From Delftia sp. PS-11 (GTDB lineage: Bacteria > Pseudomonadota > Gammaproteobacteria > Burkholderiales > Burkholderiaceae_C): 64,000 nt of DNA. Shown in pieces: positions 53,740 through 64,000 of the stretch. The notes beneath the pieces were generated by a model, which worked only from the letters and a program-made list of their open reading frames with translations, was not told where the DNA came from and did no database searches. A program made the position numbers and the translations under genes. The stretch lies in contig NZ_JACSYA010000019.1 of the NCBI RefSeq assembly GCF_029870285.1, positions 1-64,000 on the forward strand, given 5' to 3'. Every line of letters begins with the position of its first letter. The first letter of the stretch is position 1.

Positions 53740-54905
53740 CAGTGCTCCTCTTGCGTGGCGGCGGCCCTGAGGGCTTCGGTGTGCTGGCCCAGCGTCGGGG
53801 CGGCAAAGGCGGCGGGGCAAGGGGTGCGGCCAAACTCCATGGCGCCGGCAAAGCCCCGGTAGCTGCCCACCACGGGGTGGGCAAATTCAGTGATCATGCC
53901 TTCGGCCTGCACCTGCGGGTCGTCGAACATGTCCTCGACGGTGCGAGCGGCAGCGCACGGTACTTCTTCGCCAAACAGGGCCTCCCATTCCAGGGCGCTG
54001 CGCGCCGCCAGCGCCTGGCGCAGCAGGGGCACCAGTTCGTCGCGGTGCTGGGCACGCTTGCGCACGGAGTCATAGCGCTCTTGCTGCGCCAGTTCGGGCA
54101 GGCCCAGTCTGGTGCACAGCGCAGCCCAGAAGTGCGCCGTGTTGGCCGAGATGTAGATATGGCCTTCGCGCGTGGGGTGGATGCCCGTGATGCCGCCAGA
54201 GCGCATGTCGCGCCCCACTTCGCGGGGCTCGCCCTCGGCCCAGACCAGGCGGGCCGACTGCATGGTCAGCGCGGCGCGCAGCAGGGATATGCCGACATGC
54301 TGGCCCAGGCCGCTTTTTTCGCGCTCGTACAGCGCCGATGCCACGCCCCCCGCCACCAGGGCAGAGGCGTAGTAGTCCACCACGGAGCCGTAGAGGATTT
54401 CGGGCGGCCCATCGGCCTTGCCCTGCATGGCGCACATGCCGGTCATGGTCTGCAGCACCTGGTCGTAGCCGGCCTTGGCCTTGAGCGGCCCTTTGCTGCC
54501 ATAGCCAGTGACGCTGCAGTAGATCAGGCGCGGGTTGATGACAGACAGCTGTTCAAAGCCGATGCCCAGCCGCTCGGGCACGCCGGGCCGGAAGTTGTGC
54601 ACCAGCACATCGGCCTCGCGCACCATGCGCAGCAGCACGGCCAGGTCGGCCTCCTGCTTGAGGTCCAGCACCATGCCCCATTTGCTGCGGTTGACTCCCA
54701 GGAAAGCGCGGCTTTCGGCCTCCAGCGTGGATGGATACTTGCGCAGGTTGTCGCCCACGGGCGGCTCGATCTTGACGACATCCGCCCCCTGGTCGGCCAG
54801 CAGCGAGCAGCCGTAAGGCCCCGCGATATAGGCGCTCAGGTCCAGCACGCGCACGCCGCTCAGCGGTCCCTTCGATCCCTGGCGTTCAGCGGGCACAAAA
54901 CTCAT
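53739..54905 (-). CDS. class III CoA-transferase (CaiB/BaiF family)
   Basis: A 388-residue CoA-transferase with LSGVRVLDLSAYIAGPYGCS, GADVVKIEPPVGDN and predicted catalytic Asp148 in KAGYDQVLQ. The ATG at 54905 has AAGGAGAGA upstream. It lies between a Bug gene and the LigI-like hydrolase gene. With the CitE-like gene upstream, it suggests formation and cleavage of a CoA thioester of a hydroxy-dicarboxylic acid, such as a citramalyl or malyl type compound. This is inference. Confidence 0.92.
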   Translation of the reverse strand: MSFVPAERQGSKGPLSGVRVLDLSAYIAGPYGCSLLADQGADVVKIEPPVGDNLRKYPSTLEAESRAFLGVNRSKWGMVLDLKQEADLAVLLRMVREADVLVHNFRPGVPERLGIGFEQLSVINPRLIYCSVTGYGSKGPLKAKAGYDQVLQTMTGMCAMQGKADGPPEILYGSVVDYYASALVAGGVASALYEREKSGLGQHVGISLLRAALTMQSARLVWAEGEPREVGRDMRSGGITGIHPTREGHIYISANTAHFWAALCTRLGLPELAQQERYDSVRKRAQHRDELVPLLRQALAARSALEWEALFGEEVPCAAARTVEDMFDDPQVQAEGMITEFAHPVVGSYRGFAGAMEFGRTPCPAAFAAPTLGQHTEALRAAATQEEH

Positions 54906-54948
54906 CAATCTCTCCTTGTCTTTCAATATGTCAATCGCGCGCAGGCGC

Positions 54949-55935
54949 TTAATCTGCCTGGATATTGCGCTCCTTGGCCAACTGTTTCCAGCGTGCCACG
55001 TCATTGCGGATCACTTCGGCAAACTGCTGCGGCGTCACGGGATTGGCGATGGCGCCTTCGCGCAGGAAGCTGGCCTGCACTTCGGGCTTGGACAGCACCT
55101 GGTTGACGCTCTGATTCAGCTTGTCCACCACATCGGCCGGCGTGCCGGCGGGCGCCAGCAGGCCCCACCACAGCTCGAACTGGTAGCCGGGGATGGCGAT
55201 GGCCATGGGGGTGATGTCCGGTGCGATAGGGCTGGGCTGCAGGCTGGTGATGCCGATGGCGCGCAGCTTGCCGCTGCGGACCATGGGCAGGATGGAGGGG
55301 CCGCTGGAGACCAGCATCTGCACCTGGTTGCCGATGACGTCGGTCACGGCCGGACCCTGGCCCTTGTAAGGCACGTGCATGATGTCCATGCCCGGCACCA
55401 TGGAGCGCATCAGTTCGGTGGCGAAGTGGTTGACGCTGCCTGTGCCTGAGGTGGCGTAGTTGTACTGGCCGGGGTTGGCCTTGACCACGCGCACAAGATC
55501 GGCCGGGTTCCTCGCGGGGAAGTCGTTGTTGACGGCCACGACCAGCGGCCCTTTGGCGAACATGGCCACAGGCGCCAGGTTCTTGACGGGGTCGAAGGGC
55601 ATCTTCGTTTGCACCGCCGCATTGGTGGTCATGCTCGATGAGACGGCCACCAGTGTGTAGCCGTCGGCTGGCGCCTTGACAACGGAGGCCGTGCCGGTGT
55701 TGCCGCTGGCGCCGGGACGGTTGTCCACGATCACGGGCTGCTTGAGCACATCGCCTATTTCCTTGGCCACCTGGCGTGCGAACACGTCGTTGGATCCGCC
55801 CGGCGGATAGGGCACGACCATGGTGATGGGTTTGGCCGGATAGGTGGCCTGGGCCCATGCAGATGGCGCCGAAACGGCCGCCAGGGCCAGTATGGCAAGG
55901 CAGGTGGCGCGCGGGATGCGGGGGAAGCTGGGCAT
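54949..55935 (-). CDS. Bug/TctC-family periplasmic binding protein
   Basis: A 328-residue exported binding protein with signal peptide MPSFPRIPRATCLAILALAA cleaved after AWA. Motifs are ITMVVPYPPGGSNDVFARQV, VIVDNRPGASGNTG and GYTLVAVSSS. AAGGAGACAAAG precedes the ATG. It lies between the CitE-like gene and the CoA-transferase gene. Second Bug gene of the same operon. Confidence 0.93.
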   Translation of the reverse strand: MPSFPRIPRATCLAILALAAVSAPSAWAQATYPAKPITMVVPYPPGGSNDVFARQVAKEIGDVLKQPVIVDNRPGASGNTGTASVVKAPADGYTLVAVSSSMTTNAAVQTKMPFDPVKNLAPVAMFAKGPLVVAVNNDFPARNPADLVRVVKANPGQYNYATSGTGSVNHFATELMRSMVPGMDIMHVPYKGQGPAVTDVIGNQVQMLVSSGPSILPMVRSGKLRAIGITSLQPSPIAPDITPMAIAIPGYQFELWWGLLAPAGTPADVVDKLNQSVNQVLSKPEVQASFLREGAIANPVTPQQFAEVIRNDVARWKQLAKERNIQAD

Positions 55936-55991
55936 TGTCTTTGTCTCCTTGATGAATCGTAGTTATGGCGGGTGGCGGCGGGCTGCGCGGC

Positions 55992-56861
55992 TCAGGCAGG
56001 CAGCAGGCCTGCGGCGCGGGCGCTGGCGATGATGGAGTGGGCCCGGATCACGAAGGGCCGGTCCACCATCTTGCCGTCCACCACGTAGGCGCCCAGCGCC
56101 TGGCCGTCGGCTGCGCGGGCGGCCTCGGCCACTTTGAGCGCGGCATCGATTTCAGCCTGTGTGGGCTGGTAGACGGCGTTGGCGATGGCAATCTGGCTGG
56201 GGTGTATGCAGGTCTTGCCAAGAAAGCCCAGGCTGCGCGAAAGCTGGGCCTCGGCTTCGAAGCCTGCGCGGTCCTGGATGTCGGCGAAGGCGCCGTCATA
56301 GGCATAGATGCCGGCCTCGGCAGCCGCCATGCGCAGCGCAAACAACGCCTGGACAATGGCGCTGGTTTCGCGCCGCTGGATGCCGAAGGGCTCGAACAGG
56401 TCGCCCAGGCCCAGTTGCAGCCCGGCCACGCTGGCATGGGCGCAGGCCAGCTCGGCAGCGCAGCGCAGGGCCTTGGGGGTTTCGATGTTCAGCAGCAGGC
56501 CAGGCACCTGCTGCATGCCGTTGGCCTGCGCGGCCTGCGCGATGCGCTGGGCGGCCTGGCGCACCTGCTGTGCGGTTTCAGGCTTGGGCAGGTTGATGAG
56601 GTGCACGCCTTCGCGCACCACGGCATCGATGTCACTGTCGAAGTGTGGTGTGTCCATGGCGTTCACCCGGACGATGACGGTTTTGGCATGGCCTCGGCTG
56701 TCCGGCCCCGCCAGGAAGCCGCGCAGCAGGACGCGCGCTTCGTCCTTGCGGGCCTCGGCGACCGCATCTTCCAGGTCGAAGGACAGGGCATCGGCCTGGC
56801 TTTGCAGGGCCTTGGGAAACAGCTCGGGGCGCGAGGCGGGTACAAACAGTTTGCTTCTCAT
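55992..56861 (-). CDS. HpcH/HpaI (CitE-like) CoA lyase
   Basis: A 289-residue TIM-barrel lyase of the citrate lyase beta/malyl-CoA lyase group. Conserved residues occur in KLFVPASRPELF, LSFDLEDAVAEARK, VIVRVNAMDT, LNIETPKAL and LGLGDL (magnesium ligands Glu and Asp), with GKTCIHPSQI near the C-terminus. It would cleave a beta-hydroxyacyl-CoA such as citramalyl-CoA to acetyl-CoA and a keto acid. ATG 56861 is chosen because it aligns with the family start. First gene of the operon, divergent from a LysR gene. Confidence 0.9.
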   Translation of the reverse strand: MRSKLFVPASRPELFPKALQSQADALSFDLEDAVAEARKDEARVLLRGFLAGPDSRGHAKTVIVRVNAMDTPHFDSDIDAVVREGVHLINLPKPETAQQVRQAAQRIAQAAQANGMQQVPGLLLNIETPKALRCAAELACAHASVAGLQLGLGDLFEPFGIQRRETSAIVQALFALRMAAAEAGIYAYDGAFADIQDRAGFEAEAQLSRSLGFLGKTCIHPSQIAIANAVYQPTQAEIDAALKVAEAARAADGQALGAYVVDGKMVDRPFVIRAHSIIASARAAGLLPA

Positions 56862-56908
56862 GGAGTCCCATTGTGGGCGCTGAAAACCCAATCAAAACAC
56901 AGGTAATA

Positions 56909-56923
56909 TTTGTTCAAAACAAA
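56909..56923. promoter_or_regulatory. candidate LysR operator
   Basis: TTTGTT-CAA-AACAAA is a perfect 6-bp inverted repeat in the 76-bp gap between the CitE-like gene and the divergent LysR gene. Its position suits control of both promoters. Confidence 0.5.
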
Positions 56924-56937
56924 CAAAAACTTTGTTG

Positions 56938-57870
56938 ATGGAAACCAGTTACCTACACAGTTTTCTGCTGGTCGTCGAGATGGGCTCCATGGCCGAGGCC
57001 GCGCGGCGCCTGGACCTGACGGCCGCTGCCGTGGCGCAGCAGGTCAAGAGTCTGGAGCGTGAATTCGGCGCGCCGCTGCTGGCACGCGCGGGCCGTACCG
57101 TGCTGCCCACGCCGGCCGGCCACCGGCTGGCACAGTCCGCCCCGCTGCTGCTGCGCGAGCTGGCCCATGCCCGAGCGCATGTCAGCCAGGAAGCAACGGC
57201 AGGGGAGTTGGTGATCGGCTCCATCAACACGGCGCTGCACAGCCTGCTGCCCGACATCCTGGCCGGCTTTGTCAGCAAGTGCCCGCATGCCAGGGTGTTC
57301 CTGAGATCGGCCACCACGCGCGAGCTGTACCAGGCCGTGCAGCAGGGCGGGCTGGATGCCGCCGTGTGCCTTTATCCGCCTTTTGCGCTGGCCAAGACGT
57401 TTGACTGGACGCTGCTGCGAGAGGAGCCGCTGGTGCTGCTGGTGCCGCGCCAGCTGGCGCATCTCGATGCGCATACGCTGCTGCGCACCCAGCCGCTGAT
57501 CCGCTATGACCGCACCCTGGGCGGCGGCCAGATGGTGGAGCGCTATTTGCGTGCAGCCCAGATCGTGCCGCTTGAGCGTTTCGAGCTCAGTTCTCTGGTG
57601 GCGATTGCGATGATGGTGGAAAGGGGCCTGGGCGTGTCGCTGGTGCCCGATACCGCGCTGGACCTGCCAGACGGCCAGGGGGTGGTGCGCCTGCCCCTGC
57701 CCCTGGAGTCACAGTCGCGGCGCTTTGGCGTGATGTGGCTGCGCTCGTCGGCGCGGCTGCCGCTGATCCACCAGTTGGTGGAGTGCGCACATGCCGTGGT
57801 GCGCCAGCGCGGCGGGCCGCGCGCAGCCGCCCGCTCCAAACTGGCACCCGCAGAACCACCCTGCCCCTGA
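56938..57870 (+). CDS. LysR-family regulator, divergent from third acyl-CoA operon
   Basis: A 310-residue LysR protein with METSYLHSFLLVVEMGSMAE, TAAAVAQQVKSLEREFG and FGAPLLARAGRTVLPTPAG, then a complete effector domain with MMVERGLGVSLVP. ATG 56938 is preferred to the TTG codons at 56932 and 56935. It is divergent from the CitE-like gene across a 76-bp gap and probably controls the operon at 51860-56861. Inducer unknown. Confidence 0.9.
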   Translation: METSYLHSFLLVVEMGSMAEAARRLDLTAAAVAQQVKSLEREFGAPLLARAGRTVLPTPAGHRLAQSAPLLLRELAHARAHVSQEATAGELVIGSINTALHSLLPDILAGFVSKCPHARVFLRSATTRELYQAVQQGGLDAAVCLYPPFALAKTFDWTLLREEPLVLLVPRQLAHLDAHTLLRTQPLIRYDRTLGGGQMVERYLRAAQIVPLERFELSSLVAIAMMVERGLGVSLVPDTALDLPDGQGVVRLPLPLESQSRRFGVMWLRSSARLPLIHQLVECAHAVVRQRGGPRAAARSKLAPAEPPCP

Positions 57871-57941
57871 GCCGGCTGCAGACAGGCCCTCAACAGGCCG
57901 CACAATGGCGCCTTGGAATTCAATCGTGACAGGCGATCCGT

Positions 57942-59171
57942 ATGCTGAATGCCTTGTGGCTGGGCTTTTTTCTGGTGGCGGCGGTGGCCGCAGGCGCGCA
58001 ATGGCTGGTGGGTGGCCAGACCGAGGTGTTTTCAGCCATGGTGCAGGCGCTGTTTGCCATGGCCAGGCTGTCGGTCGAGGTGATGGTGCTGCTGTTCGGC
58101 ACGCTGACGCTGTGGCTGGGCTTTTTGCGCATCGCGGAAAAAGCGGGGGTGGTCGAGTGGCTGGCATGGGTGCTGGGGCCGCTGTTCGCGCGGCTGATGC
58201 CCGAGGTGCCGCGCGGCCATCCGGCGCTGGGTCTGATCACGCTGAATTTCGCGGCCAACGGCCTGGGGCTGGACAATGCCGCCACGCCCATGGGCCTGAA
58301 GGCCATGCGCTCGCTGCAAGAGCTCAACCCTCTGCCTGATACGGCCAGCAATGCGCAGATTCTGTTTCTGGTGCTCAACGCATCGTCGCTGACACTGCTG
58401 CCCGTGAGCATCTTCATGTACCGGCTGCAGCAGGGCGCGCCCGATCCCACGCTGGTGTTCCTGCCGATTTTGCTGGCCACATCGGCCTCGACCCTGACCG
58501 GGCTGCTGGCCGTGGCCGTGGTGCAGCGCCTGCCGCTGTTCAATCCCGTGGTGCTGGCCTATCTGCTGCCGCTGGGCCTGGCGCTGGCAGGCTTCATGGC
58601 CTTTCTGGCGACGCTATCGGCCGCTGCGCTGTCGCAGCTGTCATCGCTGATGGGCAATCTGGCGCTGTTTGGCCTGATCGTGCTGTTCGTGGCGCTGGGC
58701 GCCTGGCGCAAGGTGGCGGTCTATGACAGCTTCATCGAGGGCGCCAAGGAAGGCTTCGAGGTGGCCAGGGGCCTGCTGCCCTATCTGGTGGCCATGCTGT
58801 GCGCCGTGGGGGTGTTCCGTGCCTCGGGCGCGCTGGACTACGCGCTGTCGGGCATCCGCTGGGCAGTCGATGCAGTGGGCATGGACGCACGCTTCGTGGA
58901 TGCCTTGCCCACGGCGCTGGTCAAGCCCTTCTCGGGCAGCGCTGCGCGCGCCATGCTGATCGAGACCATGCAAAGCCAGGGGGTGGACAGCTTCGCCGCC
59001 CTGGTCGCCGCCACTATCCAGGGCAGCACCGAGACCACGTTCTACGTGCTGGCCGTCTACTTCGGCGCTGTGGGCATTCAGCGCGCGCGCCATGCCGTGC
59101 CCTGCGCGCTCATCGCCGAGTTGGCAGGCGTGGTCGCCGCCATTGTGGTCTGCTACCGGTTCTTTGGCTGA
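57942..59171 (+). CDS. SpmA-SpmB fusion, nucleoside-recognition (Gate) domain membrane protein
   Basis: A 409-residue integral membrane protein. The N-terminal half resembles spore maturation protein A (LTLWLGFLRIAEKAGVVEWL, NFAANGLGLDNAATPMGLKA) and the C-terminal half SpmB (LLPYLVAMLCAVGVFRASGA, LPTALVKPFSGSAARAML, IQGSTETTFYVLAVYFGAVG). Each half has a Gate domain. In Bacillus the two are separate proteins that act in spore core dehydration. In non-sporing proteobacteria the fusion is common and is probably a transporter of unknown substrate. Confidence 0.92.
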   Translation: MLNALWLGFFLVAAVAAGAQWLVGGQTEVFSAMVQALFAMARLSVEVMVLLFGTLTLWLGFLRIAEKAGVVEWLAWVLGPLFARLMPEVPRGHPALGLITLNFAANGLGLDNAATPMGLKAMRSLQELNPLPDTASNAQILFLVLNASSLTLLPVSIFMYRLQQGAPDPTLVFLPILLATSASTLTGLLAVAVVQRLPLFNPVVLAYLLPLGLALAGFMAFLATLSAAALSQLSSLMGNLALFGLIVLFVALGAWRKVAVYDSFIEGAKEGFEVARGLLPYLVAMLCAVGVFRASGALDYALSGIRWAVDAVGMDARFVDALPTALVKPFSGSAARAMLIETMQSQGVDSFAALVAATIQGSTETTFYVLAVYFGAVGIQRARHAVPCALIAELAGVVAAIVVCYRFFG

Positions 59172-59213
59172 ACCCGGCGCCAGGACAGGCAGCGAGGCCA
59201 CTCAGCAGGCGCG

Positions 59214-60653
59214 TCAAACCTCCGGCATGATCGCCTCGGCGTAGTCGTAGAGCGCGCCCAGGATTTCCTCGCCGCGCTCGTCGGCAGTTTCCGAGAGCTG
59301 GTCCACCATGGCAAACATCTGTTCGGCCGTGCGCGCGCCGCCCTTGCCTTCGGTCAGGCAGGCAGCGCAGTGCTGCAGCCAGCGCTGGCGCTCGGCCGGA
59401 TTGAGGGTTGCCGGAAAGTTGCGGGCGCGGTAGCGAAACAGCAGCTCGGCCAGGCGCGCATCGTCAAAGCCAGTGCGGTCCAGCGCCAGCTCCTGGGGCG
59501 ACAGGCTGCGCAGGTGGTTGAGGCGGCGCCGGTCCTCGTTGCCCACGAAGCCGCCGTACAGGTCCTGGTCCGCATCCAGCCCCTGCTGGGCCGGGCGCTG
59601 GTGGACGGCACGCCACAGCGCGCTCATGTCGGGCAGGTCGCGGGCAATGGCGGCATGGCGCAGGCATTGCTCCATGTCGATGCCCCACTGCGCGGCCATG
59701 GCCGGGCTCAGGGTCTTGAGGCTGCCCACGACCATGGGCGATTTGTTGACGTGGATGCTCTTGATGGGCAGGCGCTGCACGCCTTCGGGCAGATCGGCCG
59801 TGCGCGAGAACATGCGCAGGCGCAGCTCATCGGCGCCCATGGCTGCCAGCTCGGACGGGTCCTGGGCCAGATCCCAGCAGATGATTTCGTTCTTGTTCGC
59901 GGGGTGCGTGGCCAGCGGCCACATCACGGCGATGCAGCCGCGCTCGGGACGGATCATGCCGCTGACATGCAGGAAAGGCCGGGCGTGCGCCGGCTCGGCC
60001 GGCAGGCCCATCTCGTGCAGCACGCGGTCCTTTTTGTGCAGCGCGAAGGCGAAGTCGAACAGCCGGGGCTGGCGCTGGCGGATGAGTCGCGCCAGCGCAA
60101 TGGTGGCGCGCACGTCGGACAAGGCATCATGGGCCTGCTCGTGGCCCAGGCCGTTGGCGCGGGCCAGGTCTTCCAGCTTGAAGCTGGGCGAGCCGTCTTC
60201 CTTTTGGGGCCAGACGATGCCTTCGGGGCGCAGCGCATAGACCATGCGCACCACGTCCAGCAGATCCCAGCGGCCGCAGCCGTTTTGCCATTCACGCGCA
60301 TAGGGATCGATCAGGTTGCGCCAGAACATGAAGCGCGTGATCTCGTCGTCGAAACGGATGGTGTTGTAGCCCACGCCCACGGTGCCGGGCTGCGCCAGCT
60401 CGGCCTCGATGCGGGCGGCGAACTGCGCCTCGGGCATGCCCTGCTCCAGGCATTGCTGGGGCGTGATGCCGGTGATCAGGCAGGACTGGGGATCGGGCAG
60501 GTAGTCGCCTGCCGGCTGGCAGTACCACATGACCGGCTCGCCGATCTCGTTGAGTTCGGCATCGGTGCGGATGCCGGCGAATTGCGCGGGCCGGTCGTAG
60601 CGCGGCTGGGCGCCGAAGGTTTCGTAGTCGTGCCAGAAGAAGGTGTGGGCCAT
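59214..60653 (-). CDS. sbcB: exodeoxyribonuclease I
   Basis: A 479-residue 3'-5' single-strand DNA exonuclease used in mismatch repair and recombination. The DEDDh catalytic residues are in FFWHDYETFG (Asp, Glu), NTIRFDDEI and HDALSDVRATI (His, Asp). The SH3-like and C-terminal domains that clamp the DNA follow (PIKSIHVNKSP, FRYRARNFPATLNPAERQRW). The ATG at 60653 matches the family start; the longer frame upstream runs into the cardiolipin synthase gene and is not coding. It is convergent with the SpmA-SpmB gene. Confidence 0.95.
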   Translation of the reverse strand: MAHTFFWHDYETFGAQPRYDRPAQFAGIRTDAELNEIGEPVMWYCQPAGDYLPDPQSCLITGITPQQCLEQGMPEAQFAARIEAELAQPGTVGVGYNTIRFDDEITRFMFWRNLIDPYAREWQNGCGRWDLLDVVRMVYALRPEGIVWPQKEDGSPSFKLEDLARANGLGHEQAHDALSDVRATIALARLIRQRQPRLFDFAFALHKKDRVLHEMGLPAEPAHARPFLHVSGMIRPERGCIAVMWPLATHPANKNEIICWDLAQDPSELAAMGADELRLRMFSRTADLPEGVQRLPIKSIHVNKSPMVVGSLKTLSPAMAAQWGIDMEQCLRHAAIARDLPDMSALWRAVHQRPAQQGLDADQDLYGGFVGNEDRRRLNHLRSLSPQELALDRTGFDDARLAELLFRYRARNFPATLNPAERQRWLQHCAACLTEGKGGARTAEQMFAMVDQLSETADERGEEILGALYDYAEAIMPEV

Positions 60654-60690
60654 CGGGGGAGTATGCCTGCGAAAACAGGAGATGCCGCTG

Positions 60691-62145
60691 TCACAGCAGC
60701 GGTGAACACAGGCGCGCGCCCGAGTCGAACAGGCGCAGCGCAAATGACTGGTCGCGCTTGAAGTGCACACGCTGGGCCTGCTCCAGATCCTGCTCGAACT
60801 GCCGCGCCAGATCGCCGTTGAGCCGGGGGCCGTAGGCGATGGCACAGACTTCGTAGTTCAGAAAGAAGCTGCGGTAGTCGAAGTTGGCCGTGCCGATGAT
60901 GGCAATGCCGTCGTCCACCACCAGGGTCTTGGAGTGCAGCATGCGTGCCTTGTACTCGTGGATGCGCACGCCGCAGCGGATCAGTTCATCGAAGTAGGAA
61001 CGCGCAGCCGCCGTGACCAGGGCAGAGTCGCTGCGGTGCGGCACCAGCAGTTGCACGTCCACGCCGCGCAGCGCAGCGTTGGTGAGCGCGGCCAGTGCGG
61101 CCTCGGTGGGCACGAAGTATGGCGTGGTCAGCCAGACCCGGTGCTCGGCGGCGCTGATGGCGGCCAGGTAGGCGCGGTAGATGGCCTGCAGCCCGTTGTC
61201 TGGCCCCGAGGTGATGATCTGCACGGGCAGCGGGCCTTCGGGCGCATCGGGCAGCAGCAGGTCCAGGTCGGGGGGCTCGTTGCCGGGATCTTTGTCCAGG
61301 GCGTAGGCCCAGTCCTCCAGAAAGACGGTCTGCAGCCAGTTGGCGGCTGCGCCCTCCAGCCGCAGGTGCACGTCGTGGTAGGCATCGGGCATGATGCGCG
61401 CATTTTCCTCGTCGGTGACGTTGACGCCCCCCGTGAAGCCGACCTTGCCATCGCAGACCAGTATCTTGCGGTGGGTGCGGAAGTTGATCACGGGCCGCAG
61501 GCGGCGCCCGACCTTGGTGTCATGGAACAGCGCCACCTGGGCCCCGGCCTGCTGCAGGGGCTGCAGGAAACGCCGGCCCAGCCGCTTGGAGCCGAGCGCA
61601 TCCACCAGCAGGCGCACCTTGACGCCTGCGCGGGCCCGCGCGATGAGCAGATCGCGCAGCGCCGTGCCGGTCTGGTCCGGCTCGAAGATGTAGTACTCCA
61701 GATGGATGTGGTGACGCGCGGCATTCACGGCCTCGACGATGGCATCGAAGGTGGCAGCACCGCCAACCAGCAGGCGCAGGTCGGTGGCAGTGCTGACTGG
61801 AAAGTCGCTGGTGGCGGCCACCAGCCTTGCCACCTGGTGCAGCCTTGCGGAACTGCCCGGCATGCGCTCGCGCAGCCGTTGCACGCCCGAGCGCACGCGC
61901 GAGGTCTTGCGCGCGCGCAGCCGCTTGATGCGCTGGCGCTTGAGCCGCTGGGGGCCGAAAAAGTAGTAGATGACCAGCCCGCCGCCCGGGATCGCCGCCA
62001 TGGCCAGCAGCCAGCTGAGCGTGGCCACAGGCGCGCTGCGCTGCAGCAGGATCCACACTGCCATGATCACCACATAGACCGTCCAGGCGATGGACAGCAG
62101 CCACATGGCATTCTCATGGGTCAGGTGCGTGCCTATCCAGTGCAT
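60691..62145 (-). CDS. cls: cardiolipin synthase (phospholipase D type)
   Basis: A 484-residue inner-membrane enzyme that joins phosphatidylglycerol molecules to cardiolipin. Two N-terminal membrane helices precede two HKD motifs: HRKILVCDGKVGFTGG and HSKTLVVDDGIAIIGTANFD. ATG 62145 is chosen because AAGGA lies six bases upstream; ATG 62163 is in frame. It follows clpA after a terminator and precedes sbcB by 37 bp. Confidence 0.94.
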   Translation of the reverse strand: MHWIGTHLTHENAMWLLSIAWTVYVVIMAVWILLQRSAPVATLSWLLAMAAIPGGGLVIYYFFGPQRLKRQRIKRLRARKTSRVRSGVQRLRERMPGSSARLHQVARLVAATSDFPVSTATDLRLLVGGAATFDAIVEAVNAARHHIHLEYYIFEPDQTGTALRDLLIARARAGVKVRLLVDALGSKRLGRRFLQPLQQAGAQVALFHDTKVGRRLRPVINFRTHRKILVCDGKVGFTGGVNVTDEENARIMPDAYHDVHLRLEGAAANWLQTVFLEDWAYALDKDPGNEPPDLDLLLPDAPEGPLPVQIITSGPDNGLQAIYRAYLAAISAAEHRVWLTTPYFVPTEAALAALTNAALRGVDVQLLVPHRSDSALVTAAARSYFDELIRCGVRIHEYKARMLHSKTLVVDDGIAIIGTANFDYRSFFLNYEVCAIAYGPRLNGDLARQFEQDLEQAQRVHFKRDQSFALRLFDSGARLCSPLL

Positions 62146-62168
62146 TGCATTTCCTTGCGGCATCAATG

Positions 62169-62202
62169 AAAAAGCCGACGGCCCGCAGGCTGTCGGCTTC
62201 GG
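62169..62202 (-). terminator. Rho-independent terminator after clpA
   Basis: On the minus strand AAGCCGACAGCC-TGCG-GGCCGTCGGCTT forms a long stem with one mismatch, followed by TTTTTC. It lies about 25 bases after the clpA stop and upstream of cls. Confidence 0.85.
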
Positions 62203-62222
62203 TCAGTGTCGTGCAACACCTG

Positions 62223-63998
<1,776 letters not shown>

Positions 63999-64000
63999 CT

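Overview
The window looks like a chromosomal segment of a high-GC betaproteobacterium of the family Comamonadaceae, with Comamonas or Delftia the best guess. The reasons are the housekeeping order purD-hemF-rsfS-rlmH-maf-rng, four orphan Bug/TctC periplasmic binding proteins, five LysR regulators, a chemoreceptor ending in DWETF, and the overall codon style. No ribosomal RNA or marker gene is present, so the genus is an inference. The left edge cuts a LysR gene and the right edge cuts clpA.

Layout. 1-5.5 kb: a LysR fragment, a membrane diguanylate cyclase, a CbiM-like permease, a Nudix hydrolase and an alpha/beta hydrolase; the last two lie in a slightly AT-richer stretch. 5.4-10.3 kb (minus strand): an acyl-CoA operon of Bug binding protein, class III CoA-transferase, cupin, acyl-CoA dehydrogenase and LysR. 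10.8-15.8 kb: a chemoreceptor, a small cupin and an AT-rich EAL protein with a degenerate GGDEF domain, followed by a large structured inverted repeat. 16.3-22.1 kb: a complete three-component Rieske oxygenase (large and small subunits, ferredoxin, reductase) with an aromatic-acid transporter and a NahR/NagR-like LysR; a NahR-type box and promoter lie upstream. 22.1-31.1 kb: a second acyl-CoA operon (CoA-transferase, MaoC-like protein, Bug protein, two adjacent acyl-CoA dehydrogenases) with a divergent LysR, then a LuxR regulator and a tannase-family lipoprotein.

31.1-42.2 kb is the conserved core: rng, maf, rlmH, rsfS, hemF, purD and a YebC protein on the minus strand, then a threonine dehydratase, upp, a second YebC paralogue and a PQQ-type sugar dehydrogenase. 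nadD is missing from its usual place between hemF and rsfS.

42.2-51.4 kb is the most unusual part: a type I secretion locus (HlyB-like ABC exporter, HlyD-like adaptor) followed on the same strand by two modular RTX effector genes. Each effector has its own AT-rich N-terminal domain, is preceded by a small overlapping gene, and shares a roughly 468-bp junction module with the other. The downstream full-length effector has two in-frame stop codons. The upstream one lacks the RTX repeats and C-terminus. A decayed copy of the hlyD 3' end lies between them. This looks like a cassette-exchange locus with displaced toxin heads and candidate immunity genes.

51.8-57.9 kb (minus strand) is a third acyl-CoA operon (CitE-like lyase, Bug protein, CoA-transferase, LigI-like hydrolase, second Bug protein) with a divergent LysR. 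57.9-64.0 kb holds an SpmA-SpmB fusion, sbcB, a cardiolipin synthase and the 3' part of clpA. The three acyl-CoA operons suggest uptake, CoA activation and degradation of small organic acids, but the substrates cannot be read from sequence.
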